A stretch of DNA of 64,000 nucleotides from Sandaracinaceae bacterium (lineage in GTDB: Bacteria; Myxococcota_A; Polyangia; Polyangiales; Sandaracinaceae). Positions 52,566 through 61,251 of this stretch are shown here, piece by piece. A program made the translations under genes and the position numbers. How positions within the stretch are numbered: position 1 is the stretch's first letter; each line of letters begins with the position of its first letter. The DNA lies in the NCBI GenBank assembly GCA_040218145.1, contig JAVJQK010000115.1, positions 23,452 to 87,451 on the forward strand. Reading direction: 5' to 3'. Below the pieces are notes generated by a model. That model was not told where the DNA came from, made no database searches, and was given only the letters and a program-made list of their open reading frames with translations.

Positions 52566-53660
52566 ATGATCGCTTCGAAGCGCCTCCCCTTCTTCCTCGT
52601 CGCGCTCCTCGCGGTGGGCTGCGATGGCTCGTCCGACACGCCCGACGCGGCGCGCTCCGACGCGGCCACGCCCATCGACGCGGCCACGCCGATCGACGCG
52701 GGCGCGCCGGTCGACGCCGCGGGCCCGGACGCGGGCCTGCCCACCGACGCGGGCGACCCGACCGACGCGGGCGACCCGGACGCCGCGAGCCTCGACGCGG
52801 GCGTACCCACCGACCTGAGCTTCCGCGTGGTCGACGCGACGCTCCCCGAGGGCGTGGGCACCGCGCGCGGGATCGAGCTCTTCACGTCCGAGGCCGCGCT
52901 CGCGGCGTACTTCGGCGGCGTGGCCCCCGCGGGCGTCGACTTCAGCCGAGAGCACGCTCTGCTCTACACGGAAGGCGCGCGACCCTTCCCGGGGCACCTC
53001 GCGAGCGTGACGGCGCTGGCGATCTCGGCCGACGGCGCGCGGCTGCTCGTCGACACGCACCACCGCGCGCCCGGCGCGAGCTGCGAGGTCCTCGGCCTCG
53101 AGCGCGTCGCCTTCCAGCTCGTGGCGTTCGAGGCCACGCCGACCGAGGCCATGGAGCGCGCCCACACGACCTCGGCGTTCGACTGCGCGGCCTCCGGCGC
53201 GAGCGAGAACACGGCGTGCACGGCCACCATGCTGTGCGGCGCGGACCTCATCTGCGGCAACCTCACCCGCGGCGCGTCCGGCCTCTGCTACTCGACCGCC
53301 CTCTGGGACGCGTTCTTCGACCCGACCGAGGGCGCGCTCGTCGACAACGATGTCACCACGCGCACCCTGACGGCCACCGGCCTCGCCAGCGTCGACGTCG
53401 ACGTCATCGCGTACGTCGAGCTGACCCACGCCGACCCCTCCGAGCTCCGCATCACGCTCACGAACCCGTCGGGGAACGAGGTCATCGTGTTCGACCGCGA
53501 GCCGGCGGCCAGCCCTCTCGTCCTCGCGCGCGTCCCCGTCGGCTTCTCGGGCGACGAGGACGTCAACGGCACGTGGACCCTGCGGATCACCGACCACGCG
53601 CCCGGCAACACCGGCACGCTGGCCCGCTGGGGCGTCGAGATCGTGAGCCGCTGGGACTGA
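52566..53660 (+). CDS. Lipoprotein with Asp/Ala repeat and C-terminal P-domain
   Basis: 364 aa from ATG at 52566 (another at 52554). RLPFFLVALLAVGC gives a lipobox (AVGC). Residues about 30-85 form a low-complexity DAxxPIDAG/DAGDPTDAG repeat typical of myxobacterial surface lipoproteins. A middle domain with CAASGASENTACTATMLC is followed by a C-terminal P/Homo B-type beta-sandwich (TLTATGLASVDVDVIAYVEL, WTLRITDHAPGNTGTLARWG). The P-domain often accompanies subtilisin-like proteases, but no protease domain is present here. Confidence 0.78.
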   Translation: MIASKRLPFFLVALLAVGCDGSSDTPDAARSDAATPIDAATPIDAGAPVDAAGPDAGLPTDAGDPTDAGDPDAASLDAGVPTDLSFRVVDATLPEGVGTARGIELFTSEAALAAYFGGVAPAGVDFSREHALLYTEGARPFPGHLASVTALAISADGARLLVDTHHRAPGASCEVLGLERVAFQLVAFEATPTEAMERAHTTSAFDCAASGASENTACTATMLCGADLICGNLTRGASGLCYSTALWDAFFDPTEGALVDNDVTTRTLTATGLASVDVDVIAYVELTHADPSELRITLTNPSGNEVIVFDREPAASPLVLARVPVGFSGDEDVNGTWTLRITDHAPGNTGTLARWGVEIVSRWD

Positions 53661-53727
53661 GCGCGCGCCGTTCGGCGTCTTCTCGACCCGCGGCGACTGA
53701 CGAGCGCGTCCCTGCTCCCCGCCGCTG

Positions 53728-53733
53728 GTAGGC
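53728..53733 (+). promoter_or_regulatory. -10-like TAGGCT before Sel1-type gene
   Basis: TAGGCT ends 7 nt before ATG at 53741 with no ribosome-binding site between. Confidence 0.45.
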
Positions 53734-53740
53734 TCGCGTC

Positions 53741-54991
53741 ATGGCGGATGGAGGTCGTCGACTCCCCGAGCACACCGGCGTCGCGCTCGCGGCGGTGGGG
53801 GTGCTGGCGTCGGTGGTGGTGTTCGCGCTCGTCCGAGGCAAGCTCCTCGAGCGACGGGAGGCGAGGCTCGCGGAGCTGAGCGAGGCGCTCGACGTGGGAG
53901 ACCAGACCTGGGCGCTGCTCGAGGCGGAGCAGGGCTTCTCGACGCGCGGCGCCTCGCCGATCCCGCTCGTGACCCCGCCGGTCGGCTGGGAGGAGGCGCG
54001 CGCGCCCTGGATGGCCGTCGACGCGCGGCGCGCGGTCCCGCGCGGCTTCGACCCCTCCGCGAAGGGCGCGCTGTTCGAGCACGACGGCCAGGGGCTGACG
54101 CTCTCGTCGGCGCACGTCGAGCTGCCCGACCGGATCCGCGCCGAGCTGCATCGAGACGTGCAGTGGGTCGCCTTCGTGCGGCGCGCGCCGCGGGCGGGGG
54201 TGTACGAGCGCGGCGACGAGGCGGTGCGGGCGGAGCGCGCCGACGTGCGGCTGACCCTCCTCGACGGAACCCTGCTCGCCCTCGGCACCTGCGAGGCGGT
54301 GCCGCCGCTCGTCCGCAGCGCGTCGTCCACGGGCCCGAGTGACGCGGAGCTCGAGCCCGAGACGATCGCGGAGCTGGTCACGCGCATGCTCGACGCGGCG
54401 CGCGCGGCCGACGACTCCGAGGACGAACAGCAGCGCGGCGAGTGCCTCGCGAGCGAGATGCCCGACAAGCCGGCGAAGGCCTCCCGGCCGCACCCGCTCT
54501 GCGCGATGGGCGCGACGCCGGAGTGCCTCGCCGACTGCGACTCGGGAGGCGGCCCGAGCTGCACCGTCGCCGCGCACGCGCTCTCCGAGACCGACCCCGC
54601 CCGCGCGCGGGAGCTGCAGCGGCGCGGCTGCGCGCTCGGGAACCACGACGCCTGCGTCCAGTGGGCGCTCGCCACGCGGAGCCACCGCGGCGAGGGCGAC
54701 GAGTCCGGGCTCGCCTGCGCGGCGCGTGTCTTCGAGCGCGCCTGCGACGCGGAGCACCGACTCGGCTGCGGCATGTTCGGCTTCGCGCTCGCCCGCGGCG
54801 CCGGCGTCGAGCCCGGCGTGGAGCGCGCGCGCGACCTGCTCGAGTCGTCGTGCTCGGAGCTCGGCGGCGCCCCCTGCTTCGCCCTCGGCGTCCTCCGCCG
54901 CGACCGCGTGTTCGGCGAGGCCCAGCAGACGCAAGCAGACGCCGCCTTCTCCCGCGCGTGCGCCACCGGCTACACCGCCGCCTGCGACTGA
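53741..54991 (+). CDS. Membrane-anchored Sel1-like, Cys-rich repeat protein
   Basis: 416 aa. One N-terminal membrane helix (GVALAAVGVLASVVVFALV) and a central beta-rich region (SSAHVELPDRIRAELHRDV, VRLTLLDGTLLALGTCEAV) precede the C-terminal part from about residue 245. That part consists of Sel1-type helical hairpins with a Cys at equivalent positions (RRGCALGNHDACVQWALA, RACDAEHRLGCGMFG, SSCSELGGAPCFALGVL). This disulfide-linked Sel1 form, as in Helicobacter Hcp proteins, suggests a periplasmic location and protein-protein contacts. Confidence 0.78.
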   Translation: MADGGRRLPEHTGVALAAVGVLASVVVFALVRGKLLERREARLAELSEALDVGDQTWALLEAEQGFSTRGASPIPLVTPPVGWEEARAPWMAVDARRAVPRGFDPSAKGALFEHDGQGLTLSSAHVELPDRIRAELHRDVQWVAFVRRAPRAGVYERGDEAVRAERADVRLTLLDGTLLALGTCEAVPPLVRSASSTGPSDAELEPETIAELVTRMLDAARAADDSEDEQQRGECLASEMPDKPAKASRPHPLCAMGATPECLADCDSGGGPSCTVAAHALSETDPARARELQRRGCALGNHDACVQWALATRSHRGEGDESGLACAARVFERACDAEHRLGCGMFGFALARGAGVEPGVERARDLLESSCSELGGAPCFALGVLRRDRVFGEAQQTQADAAFSRACATGYTAACD

Positions 54992-55041
54992 GCGCGCCCA
55001 TGAAGGAGGAGCGCACGCGACGCGGCGTCCTCGTTCGGTGT

Positions 55042-55071
55042 TTTACTAACTTTGAAAAATGCCGCTATTGT
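55042..55071 (+). promoter_or_regulatory. AT-rich promoter (TTTACT-N18-TATTGT)
   Basis: The only clearly AT-rich patch in this part of the window. TTTACT at 55042-55047 and TATTGT at 55066-55071 are separated by 18 bp. The transcript would have a leader of about 20 nt containing GAGGT before the ATG at 55098. Confidence 0.45.
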
Positions 55072-55097
55072 CGCGCCTCGACTCAACCGAGGTAAAA

Positions 55098-57035
55098 ATG
55101 CGCCGCTCATTCCCGTCCTTCGCGTCTTCCCTGTTGCCCCTGTTCGGGGTCGCGCTTCTGCTCTCCGCCTGTGGTGGCGGGGGCACCGTCGACGACGACG
55201 CCGGGCCCGGCGCAGACGCCGCGGTGATCTGCGACACGGACGAGACGCTGTGTGGCAGCACCTGCTCGGACACCGACGCCGACCCCGCGAACTGCGGCGC
55301 CTGCGGCAACGCGTGTGCGGCCGACGAGGCCTGCTCGGCGGGCGCGTGTGTCCTGGAGTGCGGCGCTGGAGCCACCGCCTGCGACGGCGCCTGCGTCGAC
55401 ACCGACCTCGACCCCGCGAACTGTGGCGCGTGCGGGGAGGCCTGCCCGAGCGGCGAGGTGTGCTCCGGTGGGAGCTGCGCCCTCACGTGCGTCGGGGGCA
55501 CCACCCGGTGCGGTGACCGGTGCGTGGACACCGACCGCGATGCGGAGAATTGCGGTGGCTGCGACGTCGCTTGCGGCGCCGACGAGGTCTGCTCGGCCGG
55601 CGCGTGCGGGATCAGCTGCGTGGCGGGCTCGACCCTCTGCGACGGCGCCTGCGTGGACACGACGGTGGACCCCGCGAACTGCGGCGGGTGCGGCGTCGCT
55701 TGTGGCGCCGACGAGGTCTGCTCGGCCGGCGCGTGCGGGATCAGCTGCGTGGCGGGCTCGACCCTCTGCGACAGCGCCTGCGTGGACACGACGGTGGACC
55801 CGGCGAACTGCGGCGGGTGCGGCGTGGCGTGCGCGTCTGGCGAGGTGTGCTCTGCGGGGAGCTGCGGGCTGAGCTGCTCGGGCGGCGCGACGATGTGCGG
55901 CAGCGCCTGCGTGGACACGACCAACGATCCCTCCCACTGCGGAGCCTGCGGGGTGGCCTGCGCCTCTGGCGAGTTCTGCGCGTCCGGTTCGTGCGCGCCC
56001 CTCTGCCCCGCGCCGCGCACGGACTGCAGCGGCGCGTGTGTGGACATGCAGAGCGACCCCTCCCACTGCGGCGCGTGCGGCATGGCGTGCGGAGCGGCCG
56101 AGTACTGCGCCATGGGCAGTTGCACGTCGACTTGCCCGGCGCCGCTGACCGACTGCTCGGGGACCTGCAGCAACACCGACTACGACCCCGCGAACTGCGG
56201 CGGCTGCGGGGTGGCCTGCGCCATGGGCAATGTCTGCGTGAGCGGCGCGTGCCGGCCGCTGGGCGGCGTCGGCCCCGCGCGCTACCTCTACCTGGCGAAC
56301 TGGGCCGCCTTCAACACGCAGTTCGACGTCTATGACGTCGGCGCCAACACCTGGTCCTCGGGCGCCAGCCTGCCGGTCGCGAGCCGCGGCCAGCTGGCCT
56401 CCGACGGCGCCACCGTCTGGATGCTCGGCACCGACAACGACATCTACGAGTACGACGTCGCGACGGATGTCTGGACGAGGCGCATGGCCGGCCCGGGCGG
56501 GATCACCAGCTACGCCTTCTTCCAGTGGCTCAACGGCAACTTCTACCTCTGCCAGCAGAGCACGAGCACGCTCCACATCTACAGCGGCGGCGCCTGGTCC
56601 ACCCGGAGCCTGAGCTCCACCTGCTCGATCGCGGGTGGCACCGACCCGGTGGCCAACGAGGTCTACGTCAAGCGGTACGGCCAGGCGGGCTTCTGGGTGG
56701 TCGACGCGTCGACCAACGCGATCGTCAGAACCATCACCGACGGTACGAGCATCGCGGAGAACACCTCGAGCGGCGCCGTCCTCGGCGGCACCTTCTACAC
56801 CCGCAGCGGGGGCGGCCAGATCTTCGCGCTCGACGGGACCTCCGGAGCGCGGACCGCCACCGGCGACGACCCGGGCGGCAGCTACCCCGGGTTCAGCACG
56901 GACCACGCCTCGCGCGTCATCTACATGCACTCGAGCAGCGGCTTCTCCAGCTACGACCCCTCGACCGGCGTGTTCACCCCGCTGGCCACCGGGCCCACGC
57001 AGAGCACCGTCGGCACGATCACCCAGACCTTCTGA
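55098..57035 (+). CDS. Large Cys-repeat lipoprotein with C-terminal beta-propeller-like region
   Basis: 645 aa from ATG at 55098, preceded by GAGGT. LLPLFGVALLLSAC gives a lipobox (LSAC). Residues about 45-385 are eight or nine units of about 40 residues with the pattern CGGxCVDTxxDPxNCGxCGxACxxGExCSxGxC, a family widespread in myxobacteria. Two adjacent units are almost identical even at DNA level (55566-55823). The C-terminal 250 residues (YLYLANWAAFNTQFDVYDVG and GATVWMLGTDNDIYEYDVATDVWT) have Kelch-like repeats. A cell-surface adhesin or binding protein is likely. Confidence 0.82.
   Translation: MRRSFPSFASSLLPLFGVALLLSACGGGGTVDDDAGPGADAAVICDTDETLCGSTCSDTDADPANCGACGNACAADEACSAGACVLECGAGATACDGACVDTDLDPANCGACGEACPSGEVCSGGSCALTCVGGTTRCGDRCVDTDRDAENCGGCDVACGADEVCSAGACGISCVAGSTLCDGACVDTTVDPANCGGCGVACGADEVCSAGACGISCVAGSTLCDSACVDTTVDPANCGGCGVACASGEVCSAGSCGLSCSGGATMCGSACVDTTNDPSHCGACGVACASGEFCASGSCAPLCPAPRTDCSGACVDMQSDPSHCGACGMACGAAEYCAMGSCTSTCPAPLTDCSGTCSNTDYDPANCGGCGVACAMGNVCVSGACRPLGGVGPARYLYLANWAAFNTQFDVYDVGANTWSSGASLPVASRGQLASDGATVWMLGTDNDIYEYDVATDVWTRRMAGPGGITSYAFFQWLNGNFYLCQQSTSTLHIYSGGAWSTRSLSSTCSIAGGTDPVANEVYVKRYGQAGFWVVDASTNAIVRTITDGTSIAENTSSGAVLGGTFYTRSGGGQIFALDGTSGARTATGDDPGGSYPGFSTDHASRVIYMHSSSGFSSYDPSTGVFTPLATGPTQSTVGTITQTF
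55566..55823 (+). repeat. 129-bp tandem duplication inside Cys-repeat gene
   Basis: Two adjacent 129-bp blocks (55566-55694 and 55695-55823) differ at about three positions, each encoding one 43-residue Cys unit. The identity is far higher than between the other units, so the duplication is recent. Confidence 0.85.
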
Positions 57036-57051
57036 CGACGCACAGAGGACG

Positions 57052-57076
57052 CTAGGTTGACTCGTTGACTTGTTGA
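57052..57076. repeat. Tandem TTGACTYG octamers next to CTAG
   Basis: CTAGGTTGACTCGTTGACTTGTTGA consists of a CTAG followed by two and a half TTGACTYG units. The reverse-complement version directly precedes the 184-bp repeat at 63795-63820, and the same octamer occurs in the 23.1-kb inverted repeat. It may be a solo end of that repeat family. Confidence 0.55.
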
Positions 57077-57133
57077 GGGCCGAGCGCGCAGTTCTCGGTT
57101 CCCTCGGGTGTGAGGTCGAGCGATGCTCGCCGC

Positions 57134-57688
57134 ATGCCCGCGCCCACCTCGCCCAAGAAGACCTCCAAGGGTCTCATCTTCGTGATCGTGCTCGTCGGCG
57201 CGGCGGTCCTCGCCGTCCCGTGCATCGGCGTCCTCGCCGCGGTCGCGGTCCCCGCGTTCATCGGCTACCTCACGCGCGCGAAGACGGCCGAGGCCGAGTC
57301 GAACCTGCGCTCCCTCCACGCCGCGGCCGCGAGCTACTACGCGATGGAGCACTACCCGGACGGCGGCGGCGAGGCGCTGTCGGGGTGCGTGGTCCCCTCG
57401 GCGCGCACCGAGAACATCCCCGGCGCGCAGAAGACGCTGCTCCCCCCGTCCCTCGGGCCGAGCTTCGACGACCTCGGCTTCGCGATCACGGACCCCGTCT
57501 ACTACCAGTACGAGATCGTCAGCGTCGGCGGCTGCGGGCACGGACCGAACGAGCCCCTCTACTCCTTCCGCGCGCACGGGGACCTCGACGGCGACGGCGT
57601 CCAGTCGCTCTACGAGATCTCGGCCGGCTCCGACGACCTGAACGAGCTGACCCACCCCGTCATCTACCGGGAGAACGAGCTCGAGTAG
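57134..57688 (+). CDS. Type IV pilin-like protein without a standard prepilin cleavage site
   Basis: 184 aa from ATG at 57134. The hydrophobic N-terminal helix with VLAAVAVPAFIGYLTRAKTAEAESNLRSLHAA closely follows the conserved PilA segment (ILAAIAIPAFIxYxxRSK..EA..NLRS). However, the usual GFTLIE cleavage motif is replaced by SKGLIFVIVLVG, with a Cys in the helix. The C-terminal domain has two cysteines (GCVVP, GGCGH) that could form the pilin disulfide. It may be a minor or non-canonical pilin, or a membrane-anchored relative. Confidence 0.75.
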   Translation: MPAPTSPKKTSKGLIFVIVLVGAAVLAVPCIGVLAAVAVPAFIGYLTRAKTAEAESNLRSLHAAAASYYAMEHYPDGGGEALSGCVVPSARTENIPGAQKTLLPPSLGPSFDDLGFAITDPVYYQYEIVSVGGCGHGPNEPLYSFRAHGDLDGDGVQSLYEISAGSDDLNELTHPVIYRENELE

Positions 57689-57745
57689 CGCCGGTTGTGA
57701 GGAGATGTAATTCGCGGGCGCCGAGCGACCGATCCACCCTGCCGC

Positions 57746-58378
57746 ATGCCCCGCCTCGCACCCCTCGCTCTGCTCTTCGCCTTCGCCAGCGTCGGCTGCG
57801 CCATGTCCCGCGAGTCGCTCGACCGGCTCGAGGCCGAGGTCTCCGAGCGCAACGCCGCGCGCCGCCAGACCGCCGGGGCCGAGCTGGCTGCGGAGGGCTA
57901 CGTCGAGGCCGAGACGCTCCGCCGTCACGCCGTGCTCGACGAGGCCGACCGCGAGCGCTGCGTGAGCCGCGAGCCGGGCGAGGCGCCGATGCACATCGAG
58001 CTGCGCGGCGAGCCCCCGCTCGCGCTGACCGCTCCCCCCGAGGCGACCTGCGACTTCTTCCGCGGCCGCACCCGCGCGCTCGCCACCCTCTCCGAGCCCT
58101 CGAACGACCAGACCGTGCTCCACGCCGTCCCGGACGTCGGCGTCATGCGCGCCCCCGACGGCGAGGTCGTGCTCGTCCGCTTCGCGCTCCGCCCCGTCGC
58201 CACCCACGAGGTGCTCGTCGACATGGAGTGCGACCACATGCCCCGCGTCGAGCCCGACCCGCTCACCCTCGGCGGCGGTCAGATCCCGGTCGTCGCCGCC
58301 CCCGAGCGCCCCCGCGAGCTCACCCGCGAAGTCGACCACGAGCTCGTCCGGGTCGAGTGCACTCGCAACACCTACTGA
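57746..58378 (+). CDS. Lipoprotein of unknown function
   Basis: 210 aa from ATG at 57746. LALLFAFASVGC gives a lipobox (SVGC). A helical segment (RESLDRLEAEVSERNAARRQ) precedes a beta-rich region (VVLVRFALRPVATHEVLVDMEC). The last 15 codons (HELVRVECTRNTY) have a degraded copy 530 bp downstream (58870-58917). No family is recognised. Confidence 0.7.
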   Translation: MPRLAPLALLFAFASVGCAMSRESLDRLEAEVSERNAARRQTAGAELAAEGYVEAETLRRHAVLDEADRERCVSREPGEAPMHIELRGEPPLALTAPPEATCDFFRGRTRALATLSEPSNDQTVLHAVPDVGVMRAPDGEVVLVRFALRPVATHEVLVDMECDHMPRVEPDPLTLGGGQIPVVAAPERPRELTREVDHELVRVECTRNTY

Positions 58379-58387
58379 CCGAGCTCG
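58340..58387 (+). repeat. Direct repeat, copy A: 3' end of lipoprotein gene
   Basis: The terminal 13 codons of the lipoprotein gene plus nine bases after its stop. They match 58870-58917 at 41 of 48 positions. Confidence 0.6.
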
Positions 58388-58446
58388 GCCCGCCCCAGGG
58401 GGGCCTACCAACTACCCGATCGCGCGGAGAGGACGTCGACGATGGC

Positions 58447-58776
58447 TCACTTCCCCAAGGGCATCCGCAGCGAGAACTCGGAAGCCTCCAGCACGATGAG
58501 GTCTCCGCTCTGCATCTCGACCTCCAGCTTCCACACCGTTGCGGTCGAAGTGGGTACTGGCCCCCTCACCTCATTTACGTAAACGCTGGGTCCCCAAGGC
58601 TCTCGGCGTGGAACTTCCACGAGGCTGGCGTTCTCCGCTCGAACAGTCGCGATCCCTCGCGCCGTCCTCAGAGAGAGCGCCACTTCGCCCGTACCCCACG
58701 CAACGGTGATGCCAACAAGCGTGGCGTCATGGAGTTGATTCCATCGAGTGTCGACCCTGCTCGCCACACAGACCAC
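58447..58776 (-). CDS. Small protein of unknown function within a repeat-flanked segment
   Basis: 109 aa, ATG at 58776; internal GTG starts are possible. Beta-rich with QLHDATLVGITVAWGTGEVALSL and WGPSVYVNEVRGP, then VEMQSGDLIVLEASEF. I have seen this type of short protein described only as hypothetical. Codon use is a little less GC-biased than in the neighbours. It is on the opposite strand to the flanking repeat-bearing gene, and the whole segment sits between two copies of that gene's 3' end. Confidence 0.6.
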   Translation of the reverse strand: MVCVASRVDTRWNQLHDATLVGITVAWGTGEVALSLRTARGIATVRAENASLVEVPRREPWGPSVYVNEVRGPVPTSTATVWKLEVEMQSGDLIVLEASEFSLRMPLGK

Positions 58777-58869
58777 CCTACCATCTACCCAGCCCGAGCA
58801 TGCGGTTGGGATAGATGCGTAGGATCGTCCCCGAAGGCCGAGCCGACCGCGCTCCCCGAGTGCTCCCGC

Positions 58870-58917
58870 GAGCTCGTCCGGGTCGCATGCACACGCAATA
58901 TTTGCTGACCGAGCTCG
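58870..58917 (+). pseudogene. Degraded copy of the lipoprotein gene 3' end
   Basis: Reads RELVRVACTRNIC then TGA, against HELVRVECTRNTY and TGA in the intact gene ending at 58378. Identity is about 85% over 48 bp and continues into the bases after the stop (CCGAGCTCG). The upstream part of the copy is absent, so it is a stub left by duplication or insertion. Confidence 0.6.
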
Positions 58918-58920
58918 CGC

Positions 58921-59379
58921 TCAGCCCCTCTGGAGGAGAGTGACCTCGGGGCTGCCGCCGTCTCTCTCCGAGGGGCGGACCCAGAGCGCGCAGCTCCTGG
59001 GCATGGCGGCCAGCGCGTAGCCCGGATCGCACATGAGGGTCGCCCGTGCATCGCCGCCGACGACCTCCACGAGGACCACCCTCCAGCGCAGATCCGATCC
59101 CGCTCTGACGAGACGCAGCACGGCCAGCGCGCTCTCCTCGAGCTCGGTCCGCTCGCCCTCCACGACGAGCTGCACCGCGCGCCAGAGGATCCGCTTCCCG
59201 CCCCGCGCGCCCTCGAAGCCGCGCCTCGCTCGGGTCCACGCGAGGTGGAGCTCGTCCTCCCCCCGACCGCTCGCCGCGTCGTGCTCGACGGTCACGAGCG
59301 CGCCCGGCCTCCCGGCCTGCGCGAGCGCCGCCACCGCGCTCCCGATCTCCTCGCCGAACGTCCAGACCTCGCCGGTCAT
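58921..59379 (-). CDS. Unknown cytoplasmic protein
   Basis: 152 aa from ATG at 59379. It has no signal peptide. Short strands and helices (GALVTVEHDAASGRGEDELHL, LRWRVVLVEVVGGDARATLM) suggest a compact alpha/beta domain. It ends just after the degraded lipoprotein stub. No family is recognised. Confidence 0.55.
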   Translation of the reverse strand: MTGEVWTFGEEIGSAVAALAQAGRPGALVTVEHDAASGRGEDELHLAWTRARRGFEGARGGKRILWRAVQLVVEGERTELEESALAVLRLVRAGSDLRWRVVLVEVVGGDARATLMCDPGYALAAMPRSCALWVRPSERDGGSPEVTLLQRG

Positions 59380-59452
59380 CCAGGGAGTCTGCCCGCCTGC
59401 TCGGGTGGCATCCAGATCGTCAGGAGCGCGCGGGAAGGACGAACGATGCTGC

Positions 59453-59470
59453 CCTCAGCCACAGCTGAGG
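59453..59470. promoter_or_regulatory. CCTCAGC-CACA-GCTGAGG inverted repeat
   Basis: A perfect 7-bp inverted repeat with a 4-nt centre in the divergent region between genes starting at 59379 (-) and 59609 (+). Operator or short hairpin; there is no T run. Confidence 0.35.
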
Positions 59471-59608
59471 CGGGCTGACTCCGCACCTGATCGTGCGTCG
59501 TGACCGGCGCGGGGCGAGGAGCGGTCGGGGCGCGGGGTTTGCTCTCTCTGTTGGGAGGAGCGAGTGACGGACCCGTTCTCGCCGACCCCCTATATGAAGG
59601 AGAGCCAC

Positions 59609-59962
59609 ATGGACCTGAGCCAGTACCTCATCGAACCCGCCGACCGCTACCGCGCCTGCATCGAGGCGTGCCTGGAGTGCCTCGTCGCCTGCGAGAGCTG
59701 CGCGTCGGCGTGCCTACGCGAGGACGACGTGACGAAGATGGCCGAGTGCATCCGCACCGACCTCGAGTGTGCGCTCGCCTGCCGCACCGCCGCGGTGGCC
59801 ATGGTGCGCGGGAGCGAGTCCGCCAAGGCGCTCTGCGGGGTGTGCGCCGACGTCTGTGAGCGCTGCGCGGAGGAGTGCGCCAAGCACGACGACGACCACT
59901 GCAAGCGCTGCGCGGAGGCGTGCCGCCGCTGCGCCGAGGAGTGCCGCAAGATGAGCGCCTGA
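59609..59962 (+). CDS. Four-helix-bundle copper-storage-like protein (DUF326)
   Basis: 117 aa from ATG at 59609, supported by GAAGGAGA just upstream. The chain is helical with cysteines spaced to line the inside of a bundle (CIEACLECLVACESCASAC, CRTAAVAMV, CGVCADVCERCAEEC, CKRCAEACRRCAEEC), 18 or so in total. This is the signature of Csp/DUF326 proteins, which store Cu(I) in the cytoplasm when no signal peptide is present, as here. A zinc alcohol dehydrogenase gene follows, but no copper exporter is near. Confidence 0.92.
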   Translation: MDLSQYLIEPADRYRACIEACLECLVACESCASACLREDDVTKMAECIRTDLECALACRTAAVAMVRGSESAKALCGVCADVCERCAEECAKHDDDHCKRCAEACRRCAEECRKMSA

Positions 59963-60056
59963 CGCGTACACGTCGTCGCGAGCCGGCATCGACCTTGCGT
60001 GTCTCTTCAGCCTCGACGTCGGCACCCCGTCGACGTCACCGCGTAGAGGAGACCAG

Positions 60057-61241
60057 ATGAAAGCATTGGTGTGGCATGGCAAGCGAGACGTTCGGGTCGA
60101 GAGCGTCCCCGACCCGGAGCTCCAGGAGTCGACGGACGTCATCATTCGCGTGACGTCCAGCGGCCTGTGCGGCTCGGACCTGCACCTCTACGAGGTGTTC
60201 GCGCCGTTCCTGGAGCCGGGGGACGTCCTCGGGCACGAGCCGATGGGCGTCGTCGAGGAGGTCGGGCGCGACGTGACGAGCGTGGCGCCAGGAGACCGGG
60301 TCGTGATCCCCTTCAACATCAGCTGCGGGGGCTGCTTCATGTGCGACCGCGGGCTCCAGTCGCAGTGCGAGACCACGCAGAACACCGAGCACGGCACCGG
60401 CGCGTGCCTCTTCGGCTACACCAAGCTCTACGGACAGGTCGCCGGCGGTCAGTCGGAGCGGCTCCGTGTGCCGCAGGGCCACTACGGCCCGGTGAAGGTG
60501 CCGCATGGTCCGCCGGACGACCGCTTCCTCTTCCTGTCGGATGTGCTGCCGACCGCGTGGCAGGCCGTCCGCTACGCGGAGATCCCCGACGGCGGGAGCG
60601 TGGCCATCTTCGGGCTCGGCCCCATCGGCCAGATGTCCGCCCGCGTCGCGCACCACCTGGGCCGCCGCGTGATCGCGGTCGACCGCGTCGACGAGCGGCT
60701 TCAGATGGCGAAGGACTGGGGCGTCGAGGTGCTCGATCTGCGCGAGCACGACGGCGACGTGAGCGAGGCGATCCGCGAGCTGACCGACGGCCGCGGGACC
60801 GACTCCGCCATCGACGCGGTCGGTATGGAGGCGCACGGCGCGCCGCTCGCGAAGCTCGCCCAGCAGGCCGCCGGTCTGCTCCCCGACGCGGCCGCGGAGA
60901 GCCTCATGCAGCGCGCGGGGATCGACCGCCTCACCGCCTTGCACGCCAGCATCGACGCCGTGAGGCGCGGCGGCACCGTCAGCGTGATCGGCGTCTACGC
61001 GGGCATGATCGACCCGATGCCGCTGATGACCATGTTCGACAAGCAGCTGTCCTTCCGCATGGGCCAGGCGAACGTCAAGCGCTGGATGGACGACCTGCTC
61101 CCGCTCGTCTCGGGCGACGACGATCCGCTCGGCGTCGAGTCCTTCACCAGTCACCGGATCCCGCTGGCCGAGGCCCCCGCCGCCTACGAGATGTTCCAGA
61201 AGAAGACCGACGGCGCCTTCAAGGTCGTGTTCACACCCTGA
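60057..61241 (+). CDS. Zinc-dependent alcohol dehydrogenase (MDR family)
   Basis: 394 aa from ATG at 60057, with GAGGAGA upstream. Catalytic zinc ligands are Cys38 (GLCGSD), His60 and Glu61 (GHEPMG). The structural zinc is held by Cys90, Cys93, Cys96 and Cys104 (CGGCFMCDRGLQSQC). NAD(P)-binding Rossmann motif IFGLGPIGQ follows near 185. The sequence resembles the glutathione-independent formaldehyde dehydrogenase/threonine dehydrogenase subgroup. It is probably involved in aldehyde or alcohol oxidation in the cytoplasm. Confidence 0.93.
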   Translation: MKALVWHGKRDVRVESVPDPELQESTDVIIRVTSSGLCGSDLHLYEVFAPFLEPGDVLGHEPMGVVEEVGRDVTSVAPGDRVVIPFNISCGGCFMCDRGLQSQCETTQNTEHGTGACLFGYTKLYGQVAGGQSERLRVPQGHYGPVKVPHGPPDDRFLFLSDVLPTAWQAVRYAEIPDGGSVAIFGLGPIGQMSARVAHHLGRRVIAVDRVDERLQMAKDWGVEVLDLREHDGDVSEAIRELTDGRGTDSAIDAVGMEAHGAPLAKLAQQAAGLLPDAAAESLMQRAGIDRLTALHASIDAVRRGGTVSVIGVYAGMIDPMPLMTMFDKQLSFRMGQANVKRWMDDLLPLVSGDDDPLGVESFTSHRIPLAEAPAAYEMFQKKTDGAFKVVFTP

Positions 61242-61251
61242 CGCACCCGCG

